NCBI GenBank assembly: GCA_013388755.1
Contig: JACAEQ010000073.1
Span: 1 to 42,382 of the forward strand
Direction of reading: 5' to 3'
Length of the DNA: 42,382 nt
From: Chloroflexota bacterium
Lineage (GTDB): Bacteria > Chloroflexota > Chloroflexia > Chloroflexales > Roseiflexaceae
Every line of letters starts with the position of its first letter. Within the stretch, counting starts at the first letter, position 1. Both the position numbers and the translations under genes were made by a program. Under the pieces are notes generated by a model. It saw nothing but the letters and a program-made list of their open reading frames with translations. It made no database searches and was not told the DNA's origin. Shown here piece by piece: positions 8,657-17,066 of the stretch.

Positions 8657-9994
8657 CTACGGTGCGCGAGATGCCGCACCGCGCACAAAGAACCACCAGG
8701 TGAGCAGCACCGCCACGGCATACAACATCGTCGTTGCGGCAAAGAGCGGCCCGAAGCCATAGCGCTCCTGCACCGCCGTGCTCATCAGCGGCGCGATCAG
8801 GAACCCGGCGCTGTAGGCGCCGCCCAGCAAGCCGATCACGAATGGCCGTGCTTGCTCGCTGGTACGCTCCATGGCATATGCATCGTACAGTGGTGCGGCC
8901 ATATTGAACAGCACGACGCGTATCAATGCCGCCGCTACCGCCAGCCACAACTCCCCCGCCATGCCCAGCAGCAGCAACATTGGCACTCCCAGTGCACGGG
9001 TCAGAACCACGGTGCGCATTTTGCCCCATCGCGCCGCCAGCGCCGGCCCCGCCAGCGCAGCCACACCGGTCGCAACATCGAACGCAGCGAAGAGCGCGCC
9101 GAGTGTACGATTGTCTACACCAAACCGCTCGCGGAAATACAGGTTGAGGTATGGGATGAGCAGCGCCGCTCCCCAGGAGATGAGAAATGGCGGGATCAAC
9201 AATGTGATCAGGAATGCCCGGTTACGCAACACAAGTTGCAACGGTTCAGGAACCAGCCGGTGCCGGTAGGACCACACCGTGACAAGATGCAGCGACGCTG
9301 CATCAGGAGGATCCGCACGTCCCGGTTCTGTTTCTCGCACATCGTCCCGCCCTGCCGCATTCTCCCTGGCTGGCTGCCGGATCAGCAGCAATGGCGCGAT
9401 CGAGAGCAGCGCCCCACACCCGGCGATGGCAAAAGCCGCGCGATAGACGAGGCCACTATCAGGAGCAGCCGCAAGCACATCGCCGAGGGCATCGGACAGG
9501 AACCCGGCGCCCAGATTGCCAATACCGTTCAGCCCGATCGCAACCGCAGCGCTGGCACTGAACAGGAAATCACGCGTCGTTTCGCTGCTGATGCGCATCA
9601 TAAACGGTGCCGCAGCAACCTGGGCGATCACTGCGGCAACCCCCATCAGCGCGGCAGATGCCAGTAATGGCGCAGCATCGGGCCAGACGGCGAACAACAA
9701 GACACTTGCGGCGTGCAGAACGGCAGAAGCCAGCAGTGCAGTACGCAACCCGATTCGTTGCACACTGAACCAGAGCGGCAGGCTCAATAGCGCCGCTGCT
9801 GCCTGCGTCACCGTGTTCAGCATGCCAAGAAAGTGGCGCTGGTAGCCGAGCGCGAGTACCGCAAGATTGTAATAGAGCACAACGATCGAGAGACTCAGGG
9901 TGAGGAGGGCCAGGTGCAGTAAATAACGGCGCGCCGCTGGCGACAGCTCGCGCCAGCGGCCCGGTGAGCGATGAGTCGCCGGCACGCCTTGCAT
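8657..9994 (-). CDS. Major facilitator superfamily transporter
   Basis: This 445-residue membrane protein has the length and about twelve hydrophobic segments of an MFS carrier, with a basic central loop (around residues 200-235, RQPARENAAGRDDVRETEPG) between the two six-helix halves. The second half opens with LVLRNRAFLITLLIPPFLISWG. The substrate is not evident; it resembles uncharacterised MFS proteins and drug-efflux-type carriers. Its start codon overlaps the stop of the upstream aldo/keto reductase gene by one base (TGATG), which argues for translational coupling and a common function, perhaps export or uptake of the sugar-like compound handled by the reductase (inference). It is the last gene of the minus-strand run that begins with the di-heme peroxidase. 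Confidence 0.85.
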   Translation of the reverse strand: MQGVPATHRSPGRWRELSPAARRYLLHLALLTLSLSIVVLYYNLAVLALGYQRHFLGMLNTVTQAAAALLSLPLWFSVQRIGLRTALLASAVLHAASVLLFAVWPDAAPLLASAALMGVAAVIAQVAAAPFMMRISSETTRDFLFSASAAVAIGLNGIGNLGAGFLSDALGDVLAAAPDSGLVYRAAFAIAGCGALLSIAPLLLIRQPARENAAGRDDVRETEPGRADPPDAASLHLVTVWSYRHRLVPEPLQLVLRNRAFLITLLIPPFLISWGAALLIPYLNLYFRERFGVDNRTLGALFAAFDVATGVAALAGPALAARWGKMRTVVLTRALGVPMLLLLGMAGELWLAVAAALIRVVLFNMAAPLYDAYAMERTSEQARPFVIGLLGGAYSAGFLIAPLMSTAVQERYGFGPLFAATTMLYAVAVLLTWWFFVRGAASRAP

Positions 9995-10962
9995 CAGGCG
10001 AACCGGAACTCTTCCGGATCGTTCATGTCGAACCCGAGCGCGTCAAGTTGCCGCCAGAGTTCATCGGGAACGGCGACACGCGCCAGTTCAAGCGTCGCGG
10101 CGATTCGTTCGGGGCGGCTCACACCGACAACCGTGGACGTGATTCGCGGGTCGCGCAGCGAAAACTGCAATGCCGCAGCCGCCAGCGGCACGCCATACTC
10201 CCGGCATACTGCAGCCATCGCACGGACACGCTCAACCAGCGCTGGCGGCGCATCCTGATACGCATAGCGCGCATAGGAATCCGGCCCCTTCACGAGAATG
10301 CCACTGCCGTAGGGCGCGGCATTTACCACTGCAACGCCCCGGCTCACGGCGACGTCGAGCAGCGGTTCAGCCGAGCGATTCAGCAACGTGTAACGATTGT
10401 GGGTTTCAACGGCAGTAAACGCACCGGTTTCGACATAGCGCACAAGCATGTCGATCGGACCACCCGAAATGCCAAGATGCGCGATGACCCCTTCGTCCTG
10501 GAAGCGCTGGAGCACTTCAAGCGGGCCGCCCCGGCCCATCACATTTTCGAAGGTCGTGTGTTCCGGATCATGGATGTACACGAACTGCAGGTGATCGAGC
10601 CCGAGCAGGCGCAGGCTGCGCTCAATCGAGCGTTTGATCTGGTCACCGCTAAAATCGCCGGTCGTCAGGTCACGATCGGCTTTGGTCGCCAGCACATATC
10701 CCGCTGGCAGACCACCCAGCTGTCGAAGCACAATCCCGATCCGGCGCTCACTCTCGCCATCGCCATAGGCGGCGGCGGTATCAAGGAAATTGATCGGGCT
10801 GCGAAACGCTTCGGCAAGCGTGGCCACCGCATGTTCCTCAGCAACGCTGTAGGCAAAGGTCTCGGGCATGTCACCCAGTGGCGCACATCCGATACACAGC
10901 GGCGTCACATGGAAGCCCGTCCGGCCGAATGGCCGTCGCGGCAAATCTACGGGCGTCGTCAT
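9994..10962 (-). CDS. Aldo/keto reductase, aldose 1-dehydrogenase-like
   Basis: This 322-residue (beta/alpha)8 NAD(P)-dependent oxidoreductase has the whole AKR tetrad: Asp and Tyr in FLDTAAAYGDGESERRIG, Lys in YVLATKAD and His in FVYIHDPEH. The pattern (RPFGRTGFHVTPLCIG at the start, GISGGPIDML, and PYGSGILVKGPD late) is closest to the D-threo-aldose 1-dehydrogenase / L-fucose dehydrogenase / pyridoxal dehydrogenase group, which oxidises aldoses to lactones. The exact substrate is not certain. The ATG at 10962 is preceded by AAGGAC at good spacing; the longer reading frame upstream is not family-like. It overlaps the MFS gene downstream and lies 93 bp after the Sdr-domain gene. Confidence 0.9.
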   Translation of the reverse strand: MTTPVDLPRRPFGRTGFHVTPLCIGCAPLGDMPETFAYSVAEEHAVATLAEAFRSPINFLDTAAAYGDGESERRIGIVLRQLGGLPAGYVLATKADRDLTTGDFSGDQIKRSIERSLRLLGLDHLQFVYIHDPEHTTFENVMGRGGPLEVLQRFQDEGVIAHLGISGGPIDMLVRYVETGAFTAVETHNRYTLLNRSAEPLLDVAVSRGVAVVNAAPYGSGILVKGPDSYARYAYQDAPPALVERVRAMAAVCREYGVPLAAAALQFSLRDPRITSTVVGVSRPERIAATLELARVAVPDELWRQLDALGFDMNDPEEFRFA

Positions 10963-11055
10963 CAGATGTCCTTCATGGCTGAAGAAAATGGCAGTATATG
11001 GCGCTGGATCGGGAGCACCACACCGCAGCAGACGAACAAACGACGACACTGGACC

Positions 11056-13785
11056 TTAACGGCCAATGATCGGCAGCGTCACGCGATAGACCTGGCCTGA
11101 TGGCCGTATGCTGGTAGCCGGGCCATAACGATTGACACGGCCGGTTGTTTCGAGCTCTTCCAGCCAGTAGGTATAGACACCTCCGGGCTGTGCCGTCATA
11201 TCGCGCCATTCATAGACCGCGCCACTATCGGGCCGTCCTAGCGCGCGAATCAGTGCCGGCGTCACCACGGTTGCGTCATTCAGGCTGCCGGTTGTGCTGC
11301 GCAACAGCCGGAACCCTGCGGTATTCACCTCCAGCGCGGTTGCCCAGCGCACCATCAGCGCCTCACCTTCCCAGCCCGCCATGAAACGTTCCAGTACGAC
11401 GGCTGACGGAACCGCCTGGAAGAAGCCAAAGTCGTAGGTATGATTGTTTGACCCTGCGGTAGCCAGGTTATCGTACGGGATCACATACACGGCATGATTG
11501 CCAACCGCCGTACCGTCCGAGTCGCGGCTATCACCGTTGGGGCTGCCATCGCCATTGCTGACGGTCAGGATCAGGTTGGCCAGGCCAGGCTGTTGCTGGT
11601 CACCGGTAATATTGGGGATGCGCACCTCATACTCGGAAGCGCCGCCTGCAACGCCCGTACCCGTCCGGATGCCAATACCGCCGTCATTGATAATATTGTC
11701 ATTCGGATCACTATCCGTGAGCGCCGTACCACTGCGGAAATAATACTCGCCATTTGCATCGGTGATTGCCACACCGATGCGCACACCGTTGCGGTAGAGT
11801 TCAACGATGATACCTGGGATTGGTGGTTCACCCGGATCTTGCACGCCATTATTGTTTGCATCAATCCAGACCCGGTTGCCAATTTCGATCGGGGCCTGGT
11901 CGCAGAGCAACTCAAGATCGCCGAGGCCATTGGCCTTACCGAAGCTGCCGGCAGTGACCTGGTAGCCACGCACACGAGTTCCACTGGCATTGCTCATCTG
12001 GATCGTACCCGACGTAAACAGCGTGCCGGTGGGATCGAATGCCGTCGCGGTCACCTCGGCAAAACGTTGCGCGTGCGCAAGGCCACCGAGCGTCAGTTCA
12101 TCGTGAAAGCCCGGCAGATTGTCGCCAACGTAGAACTCGCCGCCGCCGGGACCCTGGTTATTGTTGGCGCCTGCCGTGGGGCCGAAAATGCCGGCGGGAA
12201 CCGACTGCGAATTGCTCTCGATCGTCCAGCCGCCGGTACCATTGGGGCCGGCGCGCAACACATCGCCGGCAGGCATGGCATTCAGATTGGCGCCACCCGG
12301 CGGCGTTTCCGTCGGGCCGGGATCGTCACCGCCGATCTGATCGGCGAACCGATCGCGGAAACTGAGGATCATGGCGTTTCCATCGAAGACGATATCCGTC
12401 AGCATGGGCTGCGGAAACGCGCCAAAACCATCGGCATACGGCCCGGCAGGAAGCGTGTCGGTCCAGGGACGCCACTCAGCCGGCAGGCAGCCACCGGGAG
12501 GCGGGAAGGGTGGCGATGGATAGCCGGGCGCGAAAATATCGGCACAGCCACGGTCGTAGTTCAGCGGGAACTGCAGCACTGGCACCGCGCTGAACGCCGC
12601 CGTCGCTGGATTATAGCCATACACATACGCCTGCAGATCGCTCGCCGTCCCGCCATTCTCAGCCGTACACACACCACCAACATACACCAGGCCATTGTTC
12701 ACACCGAGACCGAACGGCCGGCCCACGCCGTTAACACAGCCAGGATCGGGCACGACGCCACGCGAAACAGCCGTTTGCGTTGCGATCGTAATCTCATACA
12801 GTGAACGGTTGGCCAGATTCACCACCCACAGGGTGCGATCATCCTCAGAAACATCGAGGTCGCCAAGGCTGACCCGGCCGACCGCCGGGTAGGCGCCAGC
12901 ATCAAAATCGCCATCACCGTTAGAAAACGATAAATCAGTGTGCGGATTCACGCCGGTGGTCGTAGGGCCAAAAATATCGTCCAGGTCAATAAACGGCGTG
13001 CCATCAGGTACACCGTTGACGGTGACACGGTAAATCGTTCCCGTGCCATCGGATGTCGGCAGGCCACTGCCGGGCCCAAAACTGGCCGCGCGCTTGGTAA
13101 AGGCAGCAGCAAACAGCGAGTTTGTCGATCGCTGGTACGCCAGCCCCCAGATAGCGCCGGTCTGTGAGGCGAGCGCCTCCTGCTGCGGAGGCGGAGTTGT
13201 GCCGCTATCGGTATAGTTAAACGTGTACATCGTCGGCAGGCTCGACGTAGCGGCTGGCCCCGGCTGGAGACAGGTAAGCGACAGTTGCGGGTTCGCCTGG
13301 CAATACTCCGCCGGATTATGCAGCGCAAAGTCGACGTTCGCTGAATTGCCGTCGGGAACGAACTGGACGCTTGTATTATTGCCGGGACCCTGGACGCCGG
13401 GGCGCAGGTATGCCGGCCAGCCCGTAAACTCGACACGGTACGGTCCGGTGCCGCCGGCATTGAGCGTGTAGGCGCCAGGCGCGGGCGTATTCACCGCAGT
13501 GCAGGCCGCAATCGGATTTCCCGGGCCAAGGCAGAGCGTATCGAAACTGGTCGCCGTGCCTGCGGCAGCGCCATTCGCATCGTATGCGGTGACGGTTACG
13601 CCGCCGACGCCGGTCTCATTTGCATCACGCTGGCCATTGTTGTTGTTGTCCCGATAGACAACGCCACTGATGATCCCGGCGGCCCGAACGGACGGCATAG
13701 GCTGGGTCATGACGACCAGAACGCCAAATATCGTTCCAATCATCAGCGCCAGCGAGAGCCGGTAGGTCAGAGGCAAACGTATCAT
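11056..13785 (-). CDS. Large secreted protein with SdrD-B-like domains
   Basis: This 909-residue protein has a signal peptide (membrane segment about residues 8-27, cleavage near VRA-AG). An SdrD-B/Cna-B-type repeat follows at once (VVYRDNNNNGQRDANETGVG), with a second such repeat near residues 640-720 (NRVWIDANNNGVQDPGEPP). Asp/Asn-rich DxNxNGxxDxxE loops of this kind bind calcium. The middle part (about 180-630) has propeller-like segments with many Gly/Pro/Asn and several cysteines, and no domain I can name. The end carries an FN3-like module (VRWATALEVNTAGFRLLRS) and closes with RVTLPIIGR, an end often seen on secreted Chloroflexota proteins. It probably sits on the cell surface. It follows the di-heme peroxidase gene by 59 bp, likely as part of one transcript. 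Confidence 0.85.
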   Translation of the reverse strand: MIRLPLTYRLSLALMIGTIFGVLVVMTQPMPSVRAAGIISGVVYRDNNNNGQRDANETGVGGVTVTAYDANGAAAGTATSFDTLCLGPGNPIAACTAVNTPAPGAYTLNAGGTGPYRVEFTGWPAYLRPGVQGPGNNTSVQFVPDGNSANVDFALHNPAEYCQANPQLSLTCLQPGPAATSSLPTMYTFNYTDSGTTPPPQQEALASQTGAIWGLAYQRSTNSLFAAAFTKRAASFGPGSGLPTSDGTGTIYRVTVNGVPDGTPFIDLDDIFGPTTTGVNPHTDLSFSNGDGDFDAGAYPAVGRVSLGDLDVSEDDRTLWVVNLANRSLYEITIATQTAVSRGVVPDPGCVNGVGRPFGLGVNNGLVYVGGVCTAENGGTASDLQAYVYGYNPATAAFSAVPVLQFPLNYDRGCADIFAPGYPSPPFPPPGGCLPAEWRPWTDTLPAGPYADGFGAFPQPMLTDIVFDGNAMILSFRDRFADQIGGDDPGPTETPPGGANLNAMPAGDVLRAGPNGTGGWTIESNSQSVPAGIFGPTAGANNNQGPGGGEFYVGDNLPGFHDELTLGGLAHAQRFAEVTATAFDPTGTLFTSGTIQMSNASGTRVRGYQVTAGSFGKANGLGDLELLCDQAPIEIGNRVWIDANNNGVQDPGEPPIPGIIVELYRNGVRIGVAITDANGEYYFRSGTALTDSDPNDNIINDGGIGIRTGTGVAGGASEYEVRIPNITGDQQQPGLANLILTVSNGDGSPNGDSRDSDGTAVGNHAVYVIPYDNLATAGSNNHTYDFGFFQAVPSAVVLERFMAGWEGEALMVRWATALEVNTAGFRLLRSTTGSLNDATVVTPALIRALGRPDSGAVYEWRDMTAQPGGVYTYWLEELETTGRVNRYGPATSIRPSGQVYRVTLPIIGR

Positions 13786-13844
13786 GGTTTGTCCTGTTCT
13801 TGGTTCACTATCGGCCAGTCAAGCAACGAGCGAGCAGACAGCGT

Positions 13845-14936
13845 CTACTCCGGCGCTGCAAATGGATCGGCAAACTCGGGCGCGCGCAGGGCGCGTTCAT
13901 CCGTCAGAGCGTGAAGAAACGCGATCAGATCACGGCGTTCGTCATCGCTCAGAACAAAACCGGCGACGAGCGGGTGGCGCGCCGCCAGTCGCTCCGGCTC
14001 TGCTCCTGCGCCCGCCCGCCCACCGGACTCGTAAAATCGCACAACCGCGTCGAGCGTCGGCAGGCTGCCATCGTGCATATAGGGCGCGGTAACCGCAACA
14101 TTGCGCAACGGCGGGACACGGAAGCGGTAAGCGTCCGACGGATCGCCGGTTATCTGCGCCAGGCCACGATCGGCGCTGCGACCGGCCCCCGTTGCCAGAT
14201 ATGCCAGATCCGACCAGCGTGGTGGCGTCGCACGATCCGGCGGTACAATATCCACATGGCAACGCCCACAAGCGAGGCCAGGCGAAAAGAAGAGTGCCAT
14301 ACCACGTCTGGCTTCCGGCGTCATCGCATCGTCGTCCCCCTGATAGACAGCGCGATCGTAGGGAGTATCGCGCGCCGAAAGCGAACCGGCAAACGCGGCA
14401 AGCGCCTCAATGACGCGCGGCCAGGCGACAGGGTCAGCGTCGGCGGGAAACGCGGCAGCGAAGCGCGGCGGGTAGGCCGGGTCGGCGCGGAGCCGCTCAA
14501 GGATGGCACGTTCATTGCCGGCAGCGCCCATCTCAGGCGGCTGTGTTGCGAACAGGGCGTGCGCCACCTGCTGCGCCAGGCGGGTGCGCGCCGGATCGGC
14601 CCAGGTCAGCGCCGGCAGTTCAGCACTGTTGAACAACCCCGGAGCATTACGCGGCAACGGCATGCCCGTAACTCCAACGGGCGTCGCATGGCCGTCACTG
14701 AACCCGAGCTCCTGACGATGACACGATGCACACGCGATGTGTTCATTTGCCGAAAGCCGCGGATCATAGAATAACCAGCGTCCCAGGTCGATCATGGCAT
14801 GTGTCGCATCATCGGACCCGGGCACATCGTGGCTGGCGGGAGTGTGCCGTTGCGAATGCATGATCACGCTCGAAGCCACAGTGATGATAACCGCGCCAAG
14901 TACTGGCATCAAGCCCCATCTGGGTATAATACGCAT
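13845..14936 (-). CDS. Di-heme cytochrome c peroxidase / MauG-family protein
   Basis: This 363-residue membrane-anchored protein carries two c-type heme sites, CASCH (about residues 69-73) and CGRCH (about 223-227), plus the APYMHDGSL segment (about 285-293) that supplies a distal ligand in this family. The bacterial di-heme peroxidase domain order is intact (LGRWLFYDPRLSANEHIACASCH, then PLPRNAPGLFN). Members reduce hydrogen peroxide or, like MauG, carry out oxidative modification of partner proteins outside the membrane. One N-terminal membrane segment (residues 10-26) points to anchorage at the outer face. The ATG at 14936 is a choice of length and hydrophobicity; no clear ribosome site is visible, so the longer start at 15008 is not excluded. 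It opens the run leading to the Sdr protein, reductase and MFS genes. Confidence 0.9.
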   Translation of the reverse strand: MRIIPRWGLMPVLGAVIITVASSVIMHSQRHTPASHDVPGSDDATHAMIDLGRWLFYDPRLSANEHIACASCHRQELGFSDGHATPVGVTGMPLPRNAPGLFNSAELPALTWADPARTRLAQQVAHALFATQPPEMGAAGNERAILERLRADPAYPPRFAAAFPADADPVAWPRVIEALAAFAGSLSARDTPYDRAVYQGDDDAMTPEARRGMALFFSPGLACGRCHVDIVPPDRATPPRWSDLAYLATGAGRSADRGLAQITGDPSDAYRFRVPPLRNVAVTAPYMHDGSLPTLDAVVRFYESGGRAGAGAEPERLAARHPLVAGFVLSDDERRDLIAFLHALTDERALRAPEFADPFAAPE

Positions 14937-15032
14937 GCGTCGGTATGCACCACGAACACTATCGTCACGGACAGGTCTGGCCACCCCGCTGGCGGCACAG
15001 TACAACACAGATGGACGGATGCTGGTCGTACT

Positions 15033-15061
15033 ATACTATCACGCATTCGTTCTGGCATCAA
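15033..15061 (-). promoter_or_regulatory. Possible promoter of the peroxidase run
   Basis: On the minus strand TTGATG (15056-15061) and TAGTAT (15033-15038) are 17 bp apart. An overlapping TATAGT (15030-15035) would have a 20-bp spacer. Either would give a leader of roughly 90 nt. Confidence 0.4.
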
Positions 15062-15202
15062 TCAGCAAAACTGTCAGAATGGCAGCCGGCTCTATGACAG
15101 GATAGGCATCTATGACATTTGAGGCAGCCACAGGCCTGCAACCTCTCGCCTGGAGCCTGTGATCTCACCTGGCAGTGTAGTCGTAGCGAGAAAGGATCAC
15201 TC

Positions 15203-15589
15203 ATGCAACTCGAGCATGTCGCACTGAACGTTCCCGAACCGGACGCAATGGCGCAATGGTATGTCACACACCTGGAGATGCAGATCGTGCGCCACATTCC
15301 GGCGCCAAACCCGACGTACTTCCTCGCGGACTCGGCAAGGCGCAGTGTGCTTGAGATCTACCGCAACCCGGCCGCCCCCATCCCCGACTATGCCGCGATC
15401 CCATCGCTGGCGTTACACCTGGCGTTCAACACGAACGACATCGAAGCCGACATAGCGCGACTCGTCGCGGCAGGCGCCACGCACGCCGGCCCGGTTGAAA
15501 CCACCCCTGCTGGCGATCGATTGACCTTCCTGCGTGATCCCTGGCAGGTGACCATCCAGCTGGCACAACGACGCACACCGCTCGTATGA
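15203..15589 (+). CDS. VOC-family (glyoxalase/bleomycin-resistance fold) protein
   Basis: This 128-residue protein has the vicinal-oxygen-chelate fold: it starts MQLEHVALNVPEPDAMAQWY, the classic first strand-helix with a metal-site His at residue 4, and ends with DPWQVTIQLAQR, where such proteins place a Glu or Gln metal ligand. The middle shows LALHLAFNTNDIEADIARL, the start of the second beta-alpha-beta-beta-beta unit with another His. Family members are lyases, dioxygenases, isomerases or binding proteins; substrate unknown. Start chosen at 15203 because of AAAGGA upstream and family alignment. A dispersed repeat begins only a few bases after the stop, and the hydroxyacid dehydrogenase gene follows in the same direction after 196 bp. 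Confidence 0.87.
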   Translation: MQLEHVALNVPEPDAMAQWYVTHLEMQIVRHIPAPNPTYFLADSARRSVLEIYRNPAAPIPDYAAIPSLALHLAFNTNDIEADIARLVAAGATHAGPVETTPAGDRLTFLRDPWQVTIQLAQRRTPLV

Positions 15590-15596
15590 TACGAGT

Positions 15597-15676
15597 GATA
15601 CCAGGTAGCCGTCGATCGTCCACGATGACAGCACTCTGAAAAGCCATGCCGTGGCGTAGCGAAGGGGGCATGCCGT
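15597..15676 (+). repeat. Dispersed gene-end repeat, copy 1
   Basis: About 80 bp beginning GATACCAGG and ending in a GTAGCGAAGGGGGCA block. A second copy at 31813-31891 keeps GATACCAGG, TCGATCGTCC, a GATGAC/AATGAC core, CTGA and GTAGCGAAGGG in the same order. Both copies start at or within a few bases of the stop codon of a plus-strand oxidoreductase-type gene and run in the same direction. Confidence 0.75.
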
Positions 15677-15785
15677 TGCTACTGCCAGGTGTGTGTCCGC
15701 ATGCAACCGGGTATGACGCGGTGGCGCAAGTCGTTCCCAGGACGACCGCGCATCATCTGTTCAGCAAGAGAAAGGCCTGCACGCA

Positions 15786-16802
15786 ATGAAACCGAAGGTG
15801 CTGCTCGACCCGCATGGCCGGCAGATGGCGACTATCTTCGCCGACGAGGATATGCAGCGGCTCCACCAGGTCGCCGAGGTGCTCTGGGCGCGCGATGAGC
15901 CGATGCCGGCGGCAGAGATCGAACGAATTCGTAACGATATCTCGTACATTGTCACGGGGTACTGGCGCCACGGAGATATCGCCACTTTTCCCGGATTGCG
16001 CGCCGTGCTGGAAGTCAGCGGTGGCTTCCCATCGCCGCACGACCTCGATTACGCCACCTGCTTCGCACGCGGGATTCGCGTCCTTAGCTGCGCACCCGCA
16101 TTCGGGCCGGCCGTCGCCGAGATGGGGCTGGGGCTGGCCATCGCATGTGCGCGCCAGATCGCCTGGACCGACGCGGCGTTTCGGAGTGGCGAACCGAACT
16201 GGAGTCACACCGCTTTTACAACCGAGATTGGCGATACGTTCACCCTGTATGGCAAACAGGTCGGCTTCATCGGTTTCGGCGGGCTGGCGCGCGCGCTCAG
16301 GCCGTTGCTCGCACCCTTCCATTGCCCGATCCAGGTGTACGATCCCTGGTTGACGGACACCTACCTGCGCCGGCAGGGAGTGTCCCCGGTCGATCTGGAG
16401 ACACTGCTCGCAACTTCACGCATTACATTCGTCCTTGCCGTGCCCAGCGCCTCAAACCGGGCATTGTTGACCCGTGAAAAGCTGGCATTGATCCCTTCCG
16501 ACGCGGTATTCGTGCTGTTGAGCCGCTCCCATGTGGTTGACTTTGATGTGCTAACAGAGGTACTGGCGCGGGGAGCGTTTCGCGCCGGCATTGATGTGTT
16601 CCCTGAGGAGCCGCTGCCACGGCATCACCCGATCCGGCGCGTCAGACATGCCGTGCTTTCATCACACCGCGCTGGCGCCATCAGTGAAGCGTTGCTGGCC
16701 ATCGGGCGGCTGGTCGTCGATGATCTCGAGGCGCTCTGCAATGGCCTTCCGCCACAGCAGATGCAGGTCGCACAGCCAGAATACATCCGGTTGCGCGGCT
16801 GA
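15786..16802 (+). CDS. D-isomer-specific 2-hydroxyacid dehydrogenase family protein
   Basis: This 338-residue protein belongs to the NAD-binding D-2-hydroxyacid dehydrogenases, which interconvert 2-oxo acids and D-2-hydroxy acids. The nucleotide-binding segment is GKQVGFIGFGGLARALRPLL, followed at the end of the next strand by an Asp (VYDPW), as expected for NAD. The catalytic Arg can be placed in LLSRSHVVDFDVL, the Glu in DVFPEEPLP and the His in LSSHRAGAI. Two details deviate from the usual pattern: the third Gly of the dinucleotide loop is Ala, and the usual ARG motif is SRS. It is a phosphoglycerate-dehydrogenase-like member of unknown substrate. The start is supported by GAGAAAGG. The product might act with the VOC protein upstream; this is only an inference from position. 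Confidence 0.88.
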   Translation: MKPKVLLDPHGRQMATIFADEDMQRLHQVAEVLWARDEPMPAAEIERIRNDISYIVTGYWRHGDIATFPGLRAVLEVSGGFPSPHDLDYATCFARGIRVLSCAPAFGPAVAEMGLGLAIACARQIAWTDAAFRSGEPNWSHTAFTTEIGDTFTLYGKQVGFIGFGGLARALRPLLAPFHCPIQVYDPWLTDTYLRRQGVSPVDLETLLATSRITFVLAVPSASNRALLTREKLALIPSDAVFVLLSRSHVVDFDVLTEVLARGAFRAGIDVFPEEPLPRHHPIRRVRHAVLSSHRAGAISEALLAIGRLVVDDLEALCNGLPPQQMQVAQPEYIRLRG

Positions 16803-17066
16803 TGCCGCCTCTTCTACGGCGGCGAGCAGCAACCGTGATCCGCGGACGTGCCTCCGTTCCTGCTCGCTGCGCGCCCCCTCGGGGTGCAAGATTGTTGCAC
16901 GTTGCTCGACGTGCCTATCCGGAAACTGCTACGCCGCCTGTCATTGCGCGGAGCGTCAGCGACCGCCTGCAGCGAGCGACGCATGGCTGAAGCAATCTCC
17001 GTCACGCCGCTCGATTGCGTCGCTGCGCGCGCAATGACATGCAACCATTCGTTATGCCAATCGGCA
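16803..17066. other. Repeat-bearing gap
   Basis: Just past the dehydrogenase stop codon, GCCGCC (16804-16809) and GGCGGC (16818-16823) form a small hairpin without a T-run. The rest is mostly one copy of the ITR-type palindromic repeat. No gene is visible. Confidence 0.6.
16914..17048. repeat. MITE-like palindromic repeat, copy 1
   Basis: It opens with CCTATCCGGAA and continues with TGTCATTGCGCGG, CGACCGCCTGCAGCGAGCGA and GAAGCAATCTCC, ending in GCGCGCAATGACA. The two ends (TGTCATTGCGCG and CGCGCAATGACA) are inverted repeats, so the whole can fold on itself. About 70 bp are nearly identical to the copy at 36816-36949. A copy in the opposite orientation lies at 42074-42299. Confidence 0.8.

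Noticed and set aside
8606-9667. Open frame of 353 codons on the plus strand opposite the MFS gene
   Set aside because: It is Arg/Gln/His-rich and low in hydrophobic residues, which is typical of antisense frames in GC-rich genes; the minus strand encodes a clear transporter.
9964-11100. Open frame of 378 codons on the plus strand opposite the aldo/keto reductase
   Set aside because: The minus-strand product has the full AKR catalytic tetrad; the plus frame has no family features.
11494-12804. Open frame of 436 codons on the plus strand opposite the Sdr-domain gene
   Set aside because: The minus-strand protein has a signal peptide and Sdr domains over its entire length; the plus frame is a shadow.
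13800-14774. Open frame of 324 codons opposite the di-heme peroxidase
   Set aside because: Rich in Arg, Gln and His without motifs, whereas the minus strand carries both heme sites.
14925-14930. Perfect TATAAT on the plus strand near the peroxidase start codon
   Set aside because: No -35 element at a workable distance and no plus-strand gene within suitable reach.
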